This document shows positions 11,850 through 22,533 of a stretch of 64,000 nucleotides of DNA, piece after piece. Every line of letters begins with the position of its first letter. The stretch's first letter is position 1. Source of the stretch: Podaxis mareebaensis (Eukaryota > Basidiomycota > Agaricomycetes > Agaricales > Agaricaceae); assembly GCA_018524725.1 (NCBI GenBank), contig JAEUWP010000610.1:1-64000 (forward strand), written 5' to 3'. The notes beneath the pieces are model-generated. The model did not search any database. It was given only the letters and a program-made list of their open reading frames with translations, and had not been told where the DNA came from. A program made the translations under genes and the position numbers.

Positions 11850-13068
11850 CGGCCAAGGGACACGAGGAAAGGGTTATAGTATCACGTGATGATAAATCTA
11901 ATGGATTTATGACATGCCGTCACCTGTGACCTATTGTCGCTGGTGATCATCAACTCAAAATTTCCTCTTGACCCCGAACTAGCCGCTTCCATTTTGTTTA
12001 ACGTGTCTGCGTTAGTCTCCCTGGCCCAAGCATACTGCAAGAGCCAACACGCCTCGTATAATTTTCACGTTCTTGACAATTTCTCATTTCCAAAAACTGA
12101 ACATTGTTACTACACGACGTCCGGGATGTTGGCATGCGTCCCTAGCGCGGAGTCCAGGAACGTTCAGGTTTGCAAGGTACGGAGAGAACTGAATATGTAT
12201 ATGATCACAACCCACTCTTGAATGGAGTAAATGAATTATTTATTACTGTATTGATAACAATACTTGCCGCGATTGTCGCTCGTCTTGCCATTGACGGCTG
12301 TGGTTTTCGTGCTGCAGTGCCGTCAACTCTCTCATAACCCATAGCTCTTGGTTCTGTGTCCGGGCTACGGGTATGATAGAGTGCAGGTTATAAGAGAGGA
12401 CTAAAACACAAAGAAGCCGATCTTAGTCCCAGGGAGCATTATGGGTCGTGGCAGAGTACTGTATGGGTTATGGCAATACTTATGGCTTATGAGAGAGTTG
12501 ACGAAAATTTGTTGCCATGATCGGTTTGCGGGCTTTCATATATAATATAAGTACAATCTGTGAATATTATTTGTCTTCAAAACGTCTTCATTCTGAGGGA
12601 CGTGTTTTAACCCGTTTCAATATAACCCAAGCATTTCGTAACTCTTAACGGGATACAGTTGCGTCAAAAACCTGGAAGCACTGGACAACATCCCAGACTG
12701 AGAACTTGTAGAGACCTGAAGTGACTCGGCACAAGTAGCTCCATTCTAATGCCGTTTAATCAAAGGCTCGCGGCCTGGGCTTTTTGGACTACCATATAGC
12801 AGCGGACATATCAACCATAAATCATGTTGAATTCCTAGAACCCCAGTATTTGCAGGGCGCTTGCGGGGGAAATAACCCGAGATCCCCTTCCTGTTCCTGT
12901 GGCCCAAGATGACGTTGAAAAGTAGTTATTGGCCCTGGATGCGCCTAACGCGAGGCAACAAAAAGCTGCCTAACGAGAACGGGTTATGTAGTCATGAAAG
13001 ACCACCTGTGGACAACCAGCCAATAATAAACAGTTACAAGTGCACATAGACCGAAAAGGGTTGAAATA
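11850..13068. other. Intergenic stretch between PPX1 and EMC2; holds an inverted-repeat element
   Basis: No gene could be supported; the longest open frame (11934-12221, +) has no recognisable features. PPX1 is transcribed away to the left and EMC2 ends at 13069, so the right part is EMC2 3' flank and the left part the PPX1 promoter. A 183-bp inverted-repeat unit sits at 12321-12503 and is listed separately. Confidence 0.5.
12321..12503. repeat. Short element bounded by 23-bp inverted repeats (MITE-like)
   Basis: The left end cgtcaactctctcataaccc (continuing ata) and the right end, read on the minus strand, agree at 22 of 23 positions. The interior is about 137 bp without coding capacity and repeats the motif cataaccc. 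Size and ends fit a miniature inverted-repeat transposable element or a large hairpin. I do not see a clear target-site duplication, so the boundaries and the transposon interpretation are tentative. Confidence 0.55.
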
Positions 13069-14250
13069 TTAATTACTAGACATCCATCGGGATACAACAT
13101 CGCGATTGTGAATGCCACGTTCACCGCTGTACGCTGTCAAGACCCGTTCCGTCGCCAATTGGTCAATCAACTTGAGGTTCTTGGGTATAGGGGTCTTGGA
13201 GACGGATTCAGTGGGCGTGCCGGCAGGAGGATATAATAATCGACGTGCGCACTAAGAGCGAAAATCATTACCAGTGGATTCCAGAATGCAAATGGAGTAG
13301 GAACGTACGAGTTTGACGCCCCACCATGCTCGAACACTGATGCCGGTAGGTGACTGATCCTGAGGTGCAGATACGTCACTGTCATTCATGTCGATTACTA
13401 TGAGGAAGTTCTTCAGCGCAAGTGGTATATCTCCAGCGCTAAATGCAGTTTCGGCGAATTGGAGGAAGGTGAAAGGGTTTTGTGGAACGAGGAGTAGGGC
13501 GTGGGAGAGGGCCTGGAGCGCTGAAGAATATCTATCGGATGGTGAGCATGGACCGATGTGAAATATATGAGAAGCGATGTGACGTACTGGCAGCATGACG
13601 AATAGATATCCGCTAATTCAAGCCAACCTTCAAGGTCGTTGTAAAAGGTATCCAGAAGAAGCCGCAACTCGTTCACAGCGTCTTCTATTTTGCCCATTTG
13701 ACGCAGGACAGCAACCTGTCGTTTCCAGAACGCCTGACAAAAGGTACTCAGGACGCGGTATTGGCACAGCCGGAATTGGAGATGGACGAACTGGATTATG
13801 TGCGTGCTTCTGGGATTCTGATTCATAAAACCTAAGAACAGTCTCCAGAGGCTCCGTAGATTCCATGATAAGGCCTTGGAGCAGGACAACCCGGGGCGAC
13901 TCCTGACCTATTCGGTCGGCGAGAGCTTTCCATGCTGCCTAAGACATTTAGATCTGTTATTAGGAAGCACGGGGACAATGAAGTAAGGTGACACACCTTA
14001 GCAATGTCCAGTCTCCCGACGTCCAGCGCAGCCAAGCCAAGTTGTTCAACCACTGGCCAAACTGTCCACAAATATGTCAATGACCGCTCGTTTGCTGATT
14101 TGCCAGAAAGGGTCGCATACCGTCATCATTCGGATTCTTATTTTTAATTTCTTTCAATATGGGTGAGGCTTTGTCGATGAATTCTTGTGATGCCCTGACA
14201 TTTTGGACTCTGAATGACGCGAGTTGCTCGAGTGCGGTGGAAGAGGACAT
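13069..14250 (-). CDS. EMC2: ER membrane protein complex subunit 2 (TPR protein)
   Basis: Six exons on the minus strand, starting at ATG 14248-14250 (MSSSTALEQLASF) and ending at TAA 13069-13071 (SRWMSSN). The joined protein is about 305 residues, close to the ~290 of known EMC2. It is all-helical with TPR units: WPVVEQLGLAALDVGRLDIAK, the conserved block FWKRQVAVLRQMGKIEDAV, then WLELADIYSSC and LLLVPQNPFTFLQFAETAF, which is the EMC2 hallmark. Known role: cytosolic scaffold subunit of the EMC insertase, which places tail-anchored and polytopic proteins in the ER membrane. Introns are 45-60 nt; the one after HAHNP uses a GTTCGT donor. No defect is visible. It is transcribed divergently from the broken NACHT gene to its right. 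Confidence 0.92.
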
Positions 14251-15044
14251 GTTACTAGAGGCAATTATGTAATCGAATGCTTGTGCACGACGCTGTTCTC
14301 ACGCTCTGAACAGCGGGTCCCTTTAATCTTGACTTCCACCCGCCGGCATTACATGCAATCCTTTGTAGACTCCTGCACATCCCGAAGGCACTTATCTGGA
14401 GACTCTCGCCCTGTTTTAATGTTGAAAGATGCACATATCGACGCATTTACGCGATCACCGGGCGCTCTGCTTACTTTGATAGGCGCTGAAGGTTGACTGA
14501 TTCTGAAGGCGACTTAGGCTGTGCGACCACCACTCCCGCCTTGTCCTCATCCATGTACAACAGTCTCGTCTCTCACTTCATCTCCTGGATATGGCGCATG
14601 TATCTATCCTGGGGATCTTGCCCACAGACCCCCGACCCTGTGCGAGTCGCGCCTCCCAGAAAGTGACGTAGACCCCGACCATTCTGACAGTAATGGCAAT
14701 GAAACCACATCACCCGCCATCTCGGGCGTAACAACAACTGGAAGCATCCCCGCTCCGAACAAAACAGATCTGGCGGAGAACAGAAAACCACCAGATCGGG
14801 TCGACGCGGTTGCGACGTCTTCCTCTCCATTACAAAACTTGAACACAGGAGATCTGTCCTGGGATACAATTTCGATTCAAACCCGTGGTACGTCACTTCC
14901 CCTCTGATGGCCACCTATATTCAACATACTCTCAGATCATTCCTCTGACAATGGACTCTTCAGCCGAGCACACGACTTCGTGATCAGTAATTCAATGATT
15001 ACCGAAATACACAACATCTATCTCGTTACGGACCATGGGATAAG

Positions 15045-15052
15045 AATAGAAC
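15045..15052. repeat. Left copy of the 8-bp target-site duplication AATAGAAC
   Basis: Exact match to 16099-16106 on the other side of the inserted element. Confidence 0.88.
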
Positions 15053-16098
15053 CGGGTATGGACAATTTTCGTCACAACACTTCGGAAGCGAACAAATCAC
15101 CGCCGTGATAACCTGTGATAACGGGGTACTTGTCCGTTGGCGCTTACCTCACACCGAACGCTGACGGCCTGCTGCCGCTGGTACTCTCCGGCAGCATCAT
15201 TCGGCCATACACGACATGTTGCAATATGTATTAGTTAGGTGTCGGGCGTGGACTTTAATGAGGTATAGAGTGCTTTCACTCAAGTTCGTTCTTACTTATT
15301 ATCTGTAAGTATGTACATCTGGAAATGAAGTACTGCAACTCCACGTTCAATACATTCTCTGTAAGCTACGAAAATCCCACTCCTTAGAGCGCAACCGGTG
15401 AGGTAGCGGAGGTCCCAATCGCCAGACCTCCTTCAATAAGCTGGGTACCTGATTCTATGTTACGTAGAAGGTATATTGCAGGATTATTCAAGGGCATTCC
15501 ATGGCGTTCATCGCATGATTCAGGATTTTCATTGAGAGGGCCTAACAATATTTATCAAATGATGCTGTAGTGTATTTTCACAGTTTATAAGGTCAAAGGA
15601 AATGGTCTGCACCTTGCAACGATGCAAATCCCATTGCCCAGCCCATCACAAGCCGGACGGAATATATGACAATAGCTGAAACATTGCTGCCTTGGGAACA
15701 TCTTTACAGACATGTTTGAGCATTACGGATTTATTTGGTGTACATGCACGCATGGTTCCGATTGACAATTTCAGTGCAGTTGCTATTATTGAAGATGTAT
15801 ATGTAGACACTCCAACATCTTATGCGTACCCTGTTGACATGGAGCGATTTTATTACTAGTTACATGACTACCTATTCTAACACTTCCCCAGAGTTTATCA
15901 ACCTTTGCTCCTCTAATGTCGTTTATCTAGAATAATACCAATCCATTTTTGTGAACGGCGTCCGAGCGAACGGCCGGAGAGTCATCCGTGCATCGGACCC
16001 TGGCCTGAGCGCTTCCGGTCTGCCCGTGCTATCAGTGACGTATCACGGCGGTTTCTTGTTCGCTTCCGAAGTGTTGTGACGAAAATTGTCCATACCCG
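15053..16098. mobile_element. Non-autonomous DNA transposon (hAT-like), 1046 bp
   Basis: The two ends are inverted repeats of about 57 bp: the left end begins cgggtatggacaattttcgt and the right end, read in reverse complement, is the same with only a few mismatches around the inner AATCA/AGAAA. Immediately outside, the 8-bp sequence AATAGAAC is present on both sides (15045-15052 and 16099-16106), an exact target-site duplication. An 8-bp duplication is characteristic of hAT elements (also of a few other superfamilies). The interior has no open frame of useful length and no transposase motif, so it must have been moved in trans. It sits inside the STAND gene. Confidence 0.92.
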
Positions 16099-16106
16099 AA
16101 TAGAAC
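16099..16106. repeat. Right copy of the 8-bp target-site duplication AATAGAAC
   Basis: Exact match to 15045-15052. Confidence 0.88.
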
Positions 16107-18102
16107 CCGATCCATAAGGGCAGTATTGAATGCTTTCACAGTGTTAAGACTACTCGCCGATGACTTCACAATTCCTGGTATCGCTCATGACTCATCCGCA
16201 CGCTATCCCCCACCTCTTTGCCACCCCGGAACGCGCAAAGATATGATTGAGACACTCACCAATTGGCTACGCAATGCCGATCCGGGAAAGAAAGTGTTCT
16301 GGCTCTGTGGCCCGGCGGGTGTTGGTAAAACTGCCATTATGCAGACCATCGCCGAGTCCGAGGCTTCACGGAGTCTAGGCGCGTCATTGTTCTTTTCAAG
16401 GCCTAACCAGAGTGACGACCGCGAACGAATTATCACCACGATCGTCTACCAGTTGACCACTAAAAGTCCTCTGTACAGAAGATACGTCGTTGATCAACCC
16501 TATTCGGACCCAAAACTATTGGAAGCACGCGATCCCCTGGTCGATCCTTCTGGATGGCCTGGACGAGTACGAGGGGGAGAGAGCACAATGCGACATAGTC
16601 AAGTTAATCTGCGACTTCTCCCCACATTTCCCTGATGCACCTCTCGTTTGGATCTTGGCCAGCCGACCGGAACATCATTTGGAGCATATTTTCTCTCAGT
16701 CCACTATCAGCGTCGCTTGCGAGAAGCTATATGTCCCTGCTGATTCCCCCCAAGTCTGCTTGGATGTGGAAGATTATATTAGAAAAAGCTTCGACGAAAT
16801 CCGACAGAACTTCCCTGATTCGTTCAATCTAGCGCCGAATTGGCCTCCAGAGACCCAGTTTCTTGAAATCCTCTCGGTTGTTTCGGGGCTTTTCGCCCTT
16901 GCCTCGACCATCATCAAGTTCATTGGTGGGCGCTGGGGATGAGAATCCGCTCCTAGCACTTAACACGCTCTATTCAACGATCTTATCGTCGATCCCCCGT
17001 TCAGTACGGCCAACCACCAAGCTCGTCTTGGCTTACTTCCTTTATTTCAATCGTATTGATCACAACGCATCACTCGTCAACGTCTCCAATGTCTTGGGAT
17101 TGCCCCAGAGCGCTATATATGGAGCCCTGCAGCGACTACACTCGGTTGTCAATATCCCCAAACCTGATGCTGCAAACGTGTTGGGCATCAAATTCCATCA
17201 TACAACCTTCCCAGGTTATCTTCAAAGCCTGGATCGATCGCACCCGTTCACAATTGGCCTCGAGGAGATCGGCAAGGACATCTGGTGTCACTACTTTAGA
17301 ATCCTTCACCAAGCCAACAACACCGGTAAGTGCTTTGTAGGTGTTTCCCCGATTGTTAGCTCAATCTCTGTGACTCTGCGGCCAAATCTCCCGAGATTGC
17401 TAAGGCGGAGTTGAGCTGACCCAGTGATAAATTAGGAGATCAACAGTGGCAGCTATACTACGAAGCGAAGAGATCCCGGATGAACTTGACAATTCAGATA
17501 TGTACCGAACCTACTCCTCCTGATTCTTCATCACACGTGTTTCGTGGAAAGTGCATCAAAAGCTCTGAGCTTTTGGACACGTTCAGACGGATCAATTTCG
17601 ACGACTTGACGAGTTACTTTCACAAGGAAACGGGTTTGCCGGCCTTTTGGTACTGGATCACGTCCAAAGTATGAAGTCTCCGTTGCCACTCAACAGCATC
17701 TAACTTTTGAAATTCAGGCGCCACCCGAGGTCCGCCACAACCTTGTGAAAACGATGAACCTTCGCGAGCTGGATTTGGATTGCGTTCGTGCAGGAACGAG
17801 ATCTCACAGGGTCAAATTTCAAAAACCTATTGGACAAGATCCGAGGACTCTCTGGGTTGAATGCTATGTGCGTAGACCACAGCCCTCAAGCGTGACTAGC
17901 CAAACTGACTTGCGTCGTCTAGGGTCAGGATGCAACAGGTCGTCCCGTTGGAAAACCCCTAGCAAGGGTTGTTCAACACTTGCAACAGCTGAAAGAGACC
18001 TCTTCTTCACTCGTTGTGATTCTCTTGAATGATGTTTATGCTATGATTGAAGAGGATGTTGAAGGGTGGTGTTATCTATATTTTATGGGGTATTCTCAAT
18101 GA

Positions 18103-19067
18103 AAATGCTATGGAACTGCAGATTTCGATTATCAATGAATTGAGTTGAAAAGGTAAAAATGGACGACCACCCCAGTAATCTTCAATATCATCGCGTAAGT
18201 ACTCGTAGATCGTCGGAGAATTGCTCTCTCGTCTGCAATGGCTCGGTGATAACTAATCTGACTCCTACCACCTGGCTCTCCCTGTCTCGAAAGTTCTCCC
18301 TTAGTCCAGTGGAAAGGCTCTCGTTTATTCGGTGAGGGTGCTGATGCGTCTACGCGTAAACGCTGTGTGGAGTTGTGATTTCGTCGGAGCTGCGGGTACC
18401 CCGGATTCTGATTAGTTACCATTTTCAAATACTTATCCCCTTCGTATTATAGAAACCTGCTCTTGAAATTTCGTAGAACGTCGCAGAATACTCGATATTT
18501 GGCTATCTTCGTTGAAAGTACCACTCGCACATGTAGTAGGCACCTTTTTCGAATGTCGCTAGCTTTGCATCCATTCTTTCGCGACCTCGACCTCTGAGGC
18601 CACTCTCGCGCTGATGTCCAGCAGCCTACTAACAATTTCAATTCAAACATATACCCTTGAAGAGTCTACCCCTTGTACTACCTATAATATTTCCGACATC
18701 ATCTCACCCCTTTATTGCCCCTTGGGCGCTCTGCACGTCGAGTATGGGTCGACAAGCGAGCTGTGTAATAGGTAAAGCTGGGGGAAGAGGGGATCAAGGT
18801 AGTACCACTTCGCATCGTTCTCCGAATCCACGTTCCTAATTTACCCCTATCCTGACTATACTCCCTCTCCGGCTCTCAGATCTCGAACAAACACGACCAC
18901 TCATCAGTCATATATCATAGCTAGTGCACCAATAAGAAAAGGCACAAAATTATGTTGAGGCTTAATGGAATCACAATACAGGTAGACAGATTGTCTGGAA
19001 GTAGGTGATTGGCCCTTCAGCATCTTACGATAGTCGTTCCGATAGGGAAGCTCACTTTGTTCCGCGC
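18103..19067. other. Convergent intergenic region, no gene seen
   Basis: Lies between the end of the broken STAND gene (+) and the stop of the DUF6533 gene (-). Only short frames without domains. Nothing else of note. Confidence 0.5.
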
Positions 19068-20710
19068 CTAAATGACGCCCTGTGTCTCCTGGAACCTGAG
19101 CGGGGACAATGGCAAACTATTTCCCGTTGGGTCATCCCATTGGCTCCACATTCTCTCCTGTATGTGTGCTTGCTCGCGTATGTGCAGGACCACGCGGCAG
19201 GCCAACACGGAGTGAACGACACCTTCAAAGCTGGGCAAGTTATATGTGAGAGTTGAATGTGGAACAGTATTGGTATAGGAGAGTGGACGTACACCACCAA
19301 AAGAACGTAATAGTCCCTCTAGATATGGAAAGTTCGGCTTAGAGGCTAAGGCAGGGAGTAACGCAGGGGTACTCAATCTTACCGGAAGTGTGGCGATGAT
19401 GATGATATTCAGTAGGGAGAGACCTGCAACAGAGTTATAGTAACGTCCTCAATCGGGTCCTACTTACGCACCAAATAAGTAAATGTAGTAGATAATACCT
19501 TCAAGGAGATCAGGGCACGAACTATCAAAAGCTAGACAAACATTCACCATCACGATAGATTATTGTGGAGAACCGAAAACCTCCGCCCAGCCGGACTGGT
19601 TGCATATGAGTTGAGTCATAGGGAGAAGATACTTCGGGTGGCTTACTGGTTGAAATTCCTTGGATGAGCATCAAGAGAAGCATCCCTGGGTGTCTAGTGT
19701 TAGAACGAGTAATGACCTGATCATTTTGAGGGAGAAGAGACACACCCATATCATAGGCGGCGAACCCTGCAAAACCCGGCACCAAATATATGCCTGCGCT
19801 ATCAAGAAGGCACCCAATTAACTGGGGAACAGGTGAGATTTCGTCTATGTGAAAACACCTGATGTCAGAACAGGTTAATGTGGTGATAGAGCACTCACGC
19901 CTGGTTGCCTTGAGATAGACTCCTGCAAGAGCGAAAATAGACAGCCATACGAGACTAAAGGCTCCAAGCAAGGCATATGTCAGTCGTTTCCCCTTCCCCC
20001 AAACAGCCCACGTCCGAATCGTTAGGATTGCTGTAGAACAATAAGCACAAAATGGAGGTCCCAGTGAGAATACAACGTGAAATAAAAGGAAGTACCCACA
20101 ATCTGAGAAGCAAGTGCTGACGATGAAAAGCCCTGCCGACAGGACGGAATCATCAATAGCTAGAACAAATGCTCAAAGGTCAACCCACATGCTCCGAGAT
20201 CATATGTTATTTTGCATGTGTTTTCAGGTATGGCATAGCCAAATTGGTCTGCAGGCATGAGAAATGTAGAAATGTAGGCAGCTGGAGGTGCAAGGAAGAC
20301 TCACGGTACATGATAAAAGAGACGAGAGCGAAAGGCAAATAACGTGTGATTAAATACAACACTTTCACCACATTCCATCGCGCGTTCCAGACGAGTGAAA
20401 CCTCCAGGCTGAGTGTCAATAACCAATCCAGGACCTAAGTAGCGAGTATATTCCTATCAGCCTATCTTTTACACAGATACCGAGAGAGTCTTACCAAGAC
20501 GGTTAGTGCGGCGACTTTCTCATTTGGTTTGAGTTATATTCAAAGTGTGTGCGTTGGGGAGGAAAACATACGATTGGTGTACTGGATTCCTATCTATGTT
20601 AAAACATGTTTCGGGACTCGAAACGCAGTGACTTGACCTACGTTGACCTGCCTGACCCGTACGATTGCTACCGCCAACAGCTGAAGCTGACCCTCAGGCT
20701 GCCCTGACAT
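19068..20710 (-). CDS. DUF6533 multi-pass membrane protein
   Basis: The start ATG at 20708-20710 opens MSGQPEGQLQLLAVAIV; small exons then join as ESSTPI, KVAALTVL and the DUF6533 core VLDWLLTLSLEVSLVWNARW / NVVKVLYLITRYLPF, the family signature. Later exons hold further membrane segments: AILTIRTWAVWGKGKRLTYA, LLGAFSLVWLSIFALAGVY, LVPGFAGFAAYDMG, LLLMLIQGIST and GLSLLNIIIIATLP. The last exon carries the common C-terminal motif VVHSVLACRVVLHIREQA before TGA at 19068. Around ten introns of 50-60 nt; not every joint was resolved. About seven membrane spans are expected, as in the family. Function is unknown; these proteins are numerous in Agaricomycetes and sometimes compared with receptors. 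No break was found. Confidence 0.85.
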
Positions 20711-22533
20711 TATAAGTGCGCCGGAGGCTCTTGAGTAACAAAAGGGGAGGAAACATAGATCCATAGTCCCCAACCGTGTTAAATGCCTCTGCCTTGTCCA
20801 AATCAACGTCATCAATCCATATAAGTCCCAATCTCCAACCCATCACATCCGCTATGTGCCGGTGGTGACCCGCTGCCGGCGCTGTCTCTGCGGCGCACAC
20901 CATGTCAGCCATATACTGATTAGTTATTCTTGTTGCAGTTTCCAAGTAAAGAAGTATGTACAGCCATGCAGACCACAAATGAGAGAATGGCCCGACCATT
21001 TTAATGAATCATTTTGGATATACACTACTTACAATCTCCCATGAGGCGCCCGGAGCTGTCTAGTAAGCATACTAGTAGTGGTGCGTACGATGGTTCAATG
21101 CTGAAGAGATGCTATTGAGGCGAATGTGCCATCATTGGGAGTGGTCAAAGCGCTAATCTATCACTCGGAGAGAGGGATATAGCGCATCACCATGATAATT
21201 GATAACTATAATGGGTGTCACAGGAGGCTCCACCGCAAGTGACAAAAATTACAATTCCTCGCTGGAGGAGAAGATACTCAAGTCTCATGGACTTGAATCT
21301 CTCTAAAATAGACGAAGAATAGTAGCCCTGTATCTTCTGCAACTTCGCGAAACGGGAGGAAATATAGCGCATTTGGCCCGAAGAGAATTAGATACGCGCT
21401 CATGTCCAAGTAGGGAACATCTGGCGACGCGAGAAAGTCAAGTTGATATGAAGAGCTGATAAGATGTCTTATGGCTGAACGTGGTGGAACGACCGACATG
21501 ACGCCTTGTGGAACCTTGTACAGATTTACAGTACTTGTTCCGATCCAGCGCCGCAAGTAAGCCACTGTTTCCAATTCGGGGCCCGAACTACCCGAGTAAT
21601 TCGCGGAAACGAATACATGACGAGTGCTGGAGAGGCAGCGCCCTGATCTTAGTCATTGCTAGCTTCTAAATAACGTGATTGAATCCCCTTGACAGATTCA
21701 TATGTGCCATCTTCACCCCATTCAAGGGGCTGAGCTAATTGGAAGTTCAATCGCTGTGTTAGATCGGGAACTTTTGGTTGATCCAAGGTACCATTTCTTG
21801 AGTTCCATCAAGGAAAAGAGCCCCATCACAATTTTACTCCTCAGCTTCGAAGGGTGTATTGCGGTTGAGTTCCGTGACTTAGTGTATTTCTGAAAGTGGA
21901 GTGGACTCTCTTGTTTGTTGTAAATGCTCAATCATCGTTTTGCGAAAGGTCTCTGATAAATGGGTTGCTCATTGTATATAGCTCGCGGCACATGTTAAAT
22001 CTCGTCAGGATCGCAGACGGATCCAGCCAAACGGCGCGGAAGAACAACTCATGCAAGGAAGTCATAGCGATCGAGACTCAGCGCCCAAGATACACCCCAA
22101 GTGGAGAATCATTGGGCGATCTCTCCACCAGAAGGTTTCGGGACAATGGAAAGTCGAGAGAGAGACATTTGCGACCTATTCGGGAGAGTCGTTTGGTGAG
22201 AGAATTATTGCAGTGAAGGTGGCAATAAGTTAGCTTAGGATACGGCAACAAGACGTTCGACGAGCTCTTGAGTAAAGTTTTAGAAGTTTAACCCCGGAAG
22301 CGCCACCATTGTTTCGTGGAAGTTTGGGTCGAGGTTCGACCGCGTGTATGAACACTCTCGCTCGAAGGCTGAGTGGAGGTCAGTATGGCGACTGATATTA
22401 TCGCTTCTGAGCGCTGCACAGCACGTGACGGGAACGTTGGGCTGTGTTTATTGACCAATTGACCTCGCTAATCCTGAAATTTGGGGAATGGTAGTTCTGG
22501 ACAGGGAGGTATTTGGTGCAAAAAAGTGCCTCC
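20711..22533. other. Intergenic stretch, no supportable gene
   Basis: Hydrophobic short frames are present on the minus strand (20694-20999 and 21278-21574) but they have no family resemblance and no clear splice links. The first overlaps the start of the DUF6533 gene in another frame. The region probably contains the DUF6533 promoter and the 3' flank of the MFS gene. Confidence 0.4.

Larger units (their letters stand above)
14521..18102 (+). pseudogene. NACHT/STAND (NLR-like) gene, broken by a transposon and by two deletions with frameshifts
   Basis: Pieces appear in the order expected of an Agaricomycete STAND protein. An upstream part (14521-15052, one intron) ends in the motif LFSRAHDFVISNSMI, usually found just before the NACHT domain. 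After the inserted element, 16107-16540 encodes HDSSARYPPPLCHPGTR and the Walker A loop GPAGVGKTAI. The Walker B part (SILLDGLDEYEGE, then WILASRPE) continues from about 16540 but in another frame, with roughly 20-30 residues missing. A second frame change with deletion occurs near 16930, between LFALASTIIKFIGG and ENPLLALNTLYSTILSSIP. The C-terminal part continues through three introns to TGA at 18100-18102. Family role: nucleotide-dependent oligomerising sensors, some in fungal self/non-self recognition. The N-terminal limit is uncertain: ATG 14553 starts a short second frame (MYNSLVSHF). No intron model I tried restores a single frame. Confidence 0.88.

Noticed and set aside
14573..14914. 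113-codon minus-strand frame opposite the start of the STAND gene
   Set aside because: Antisense to the STAND upstream part; no domain and no splice links.
20694..20999. Hydrophobic 101-codon minus frame as extra exon of the DUF6533 gene
   Set aside because: It overlaps the chosen first exon in another frame; the ATG at 20710 gives a clean in-phase start, so the extra frame is not needed.
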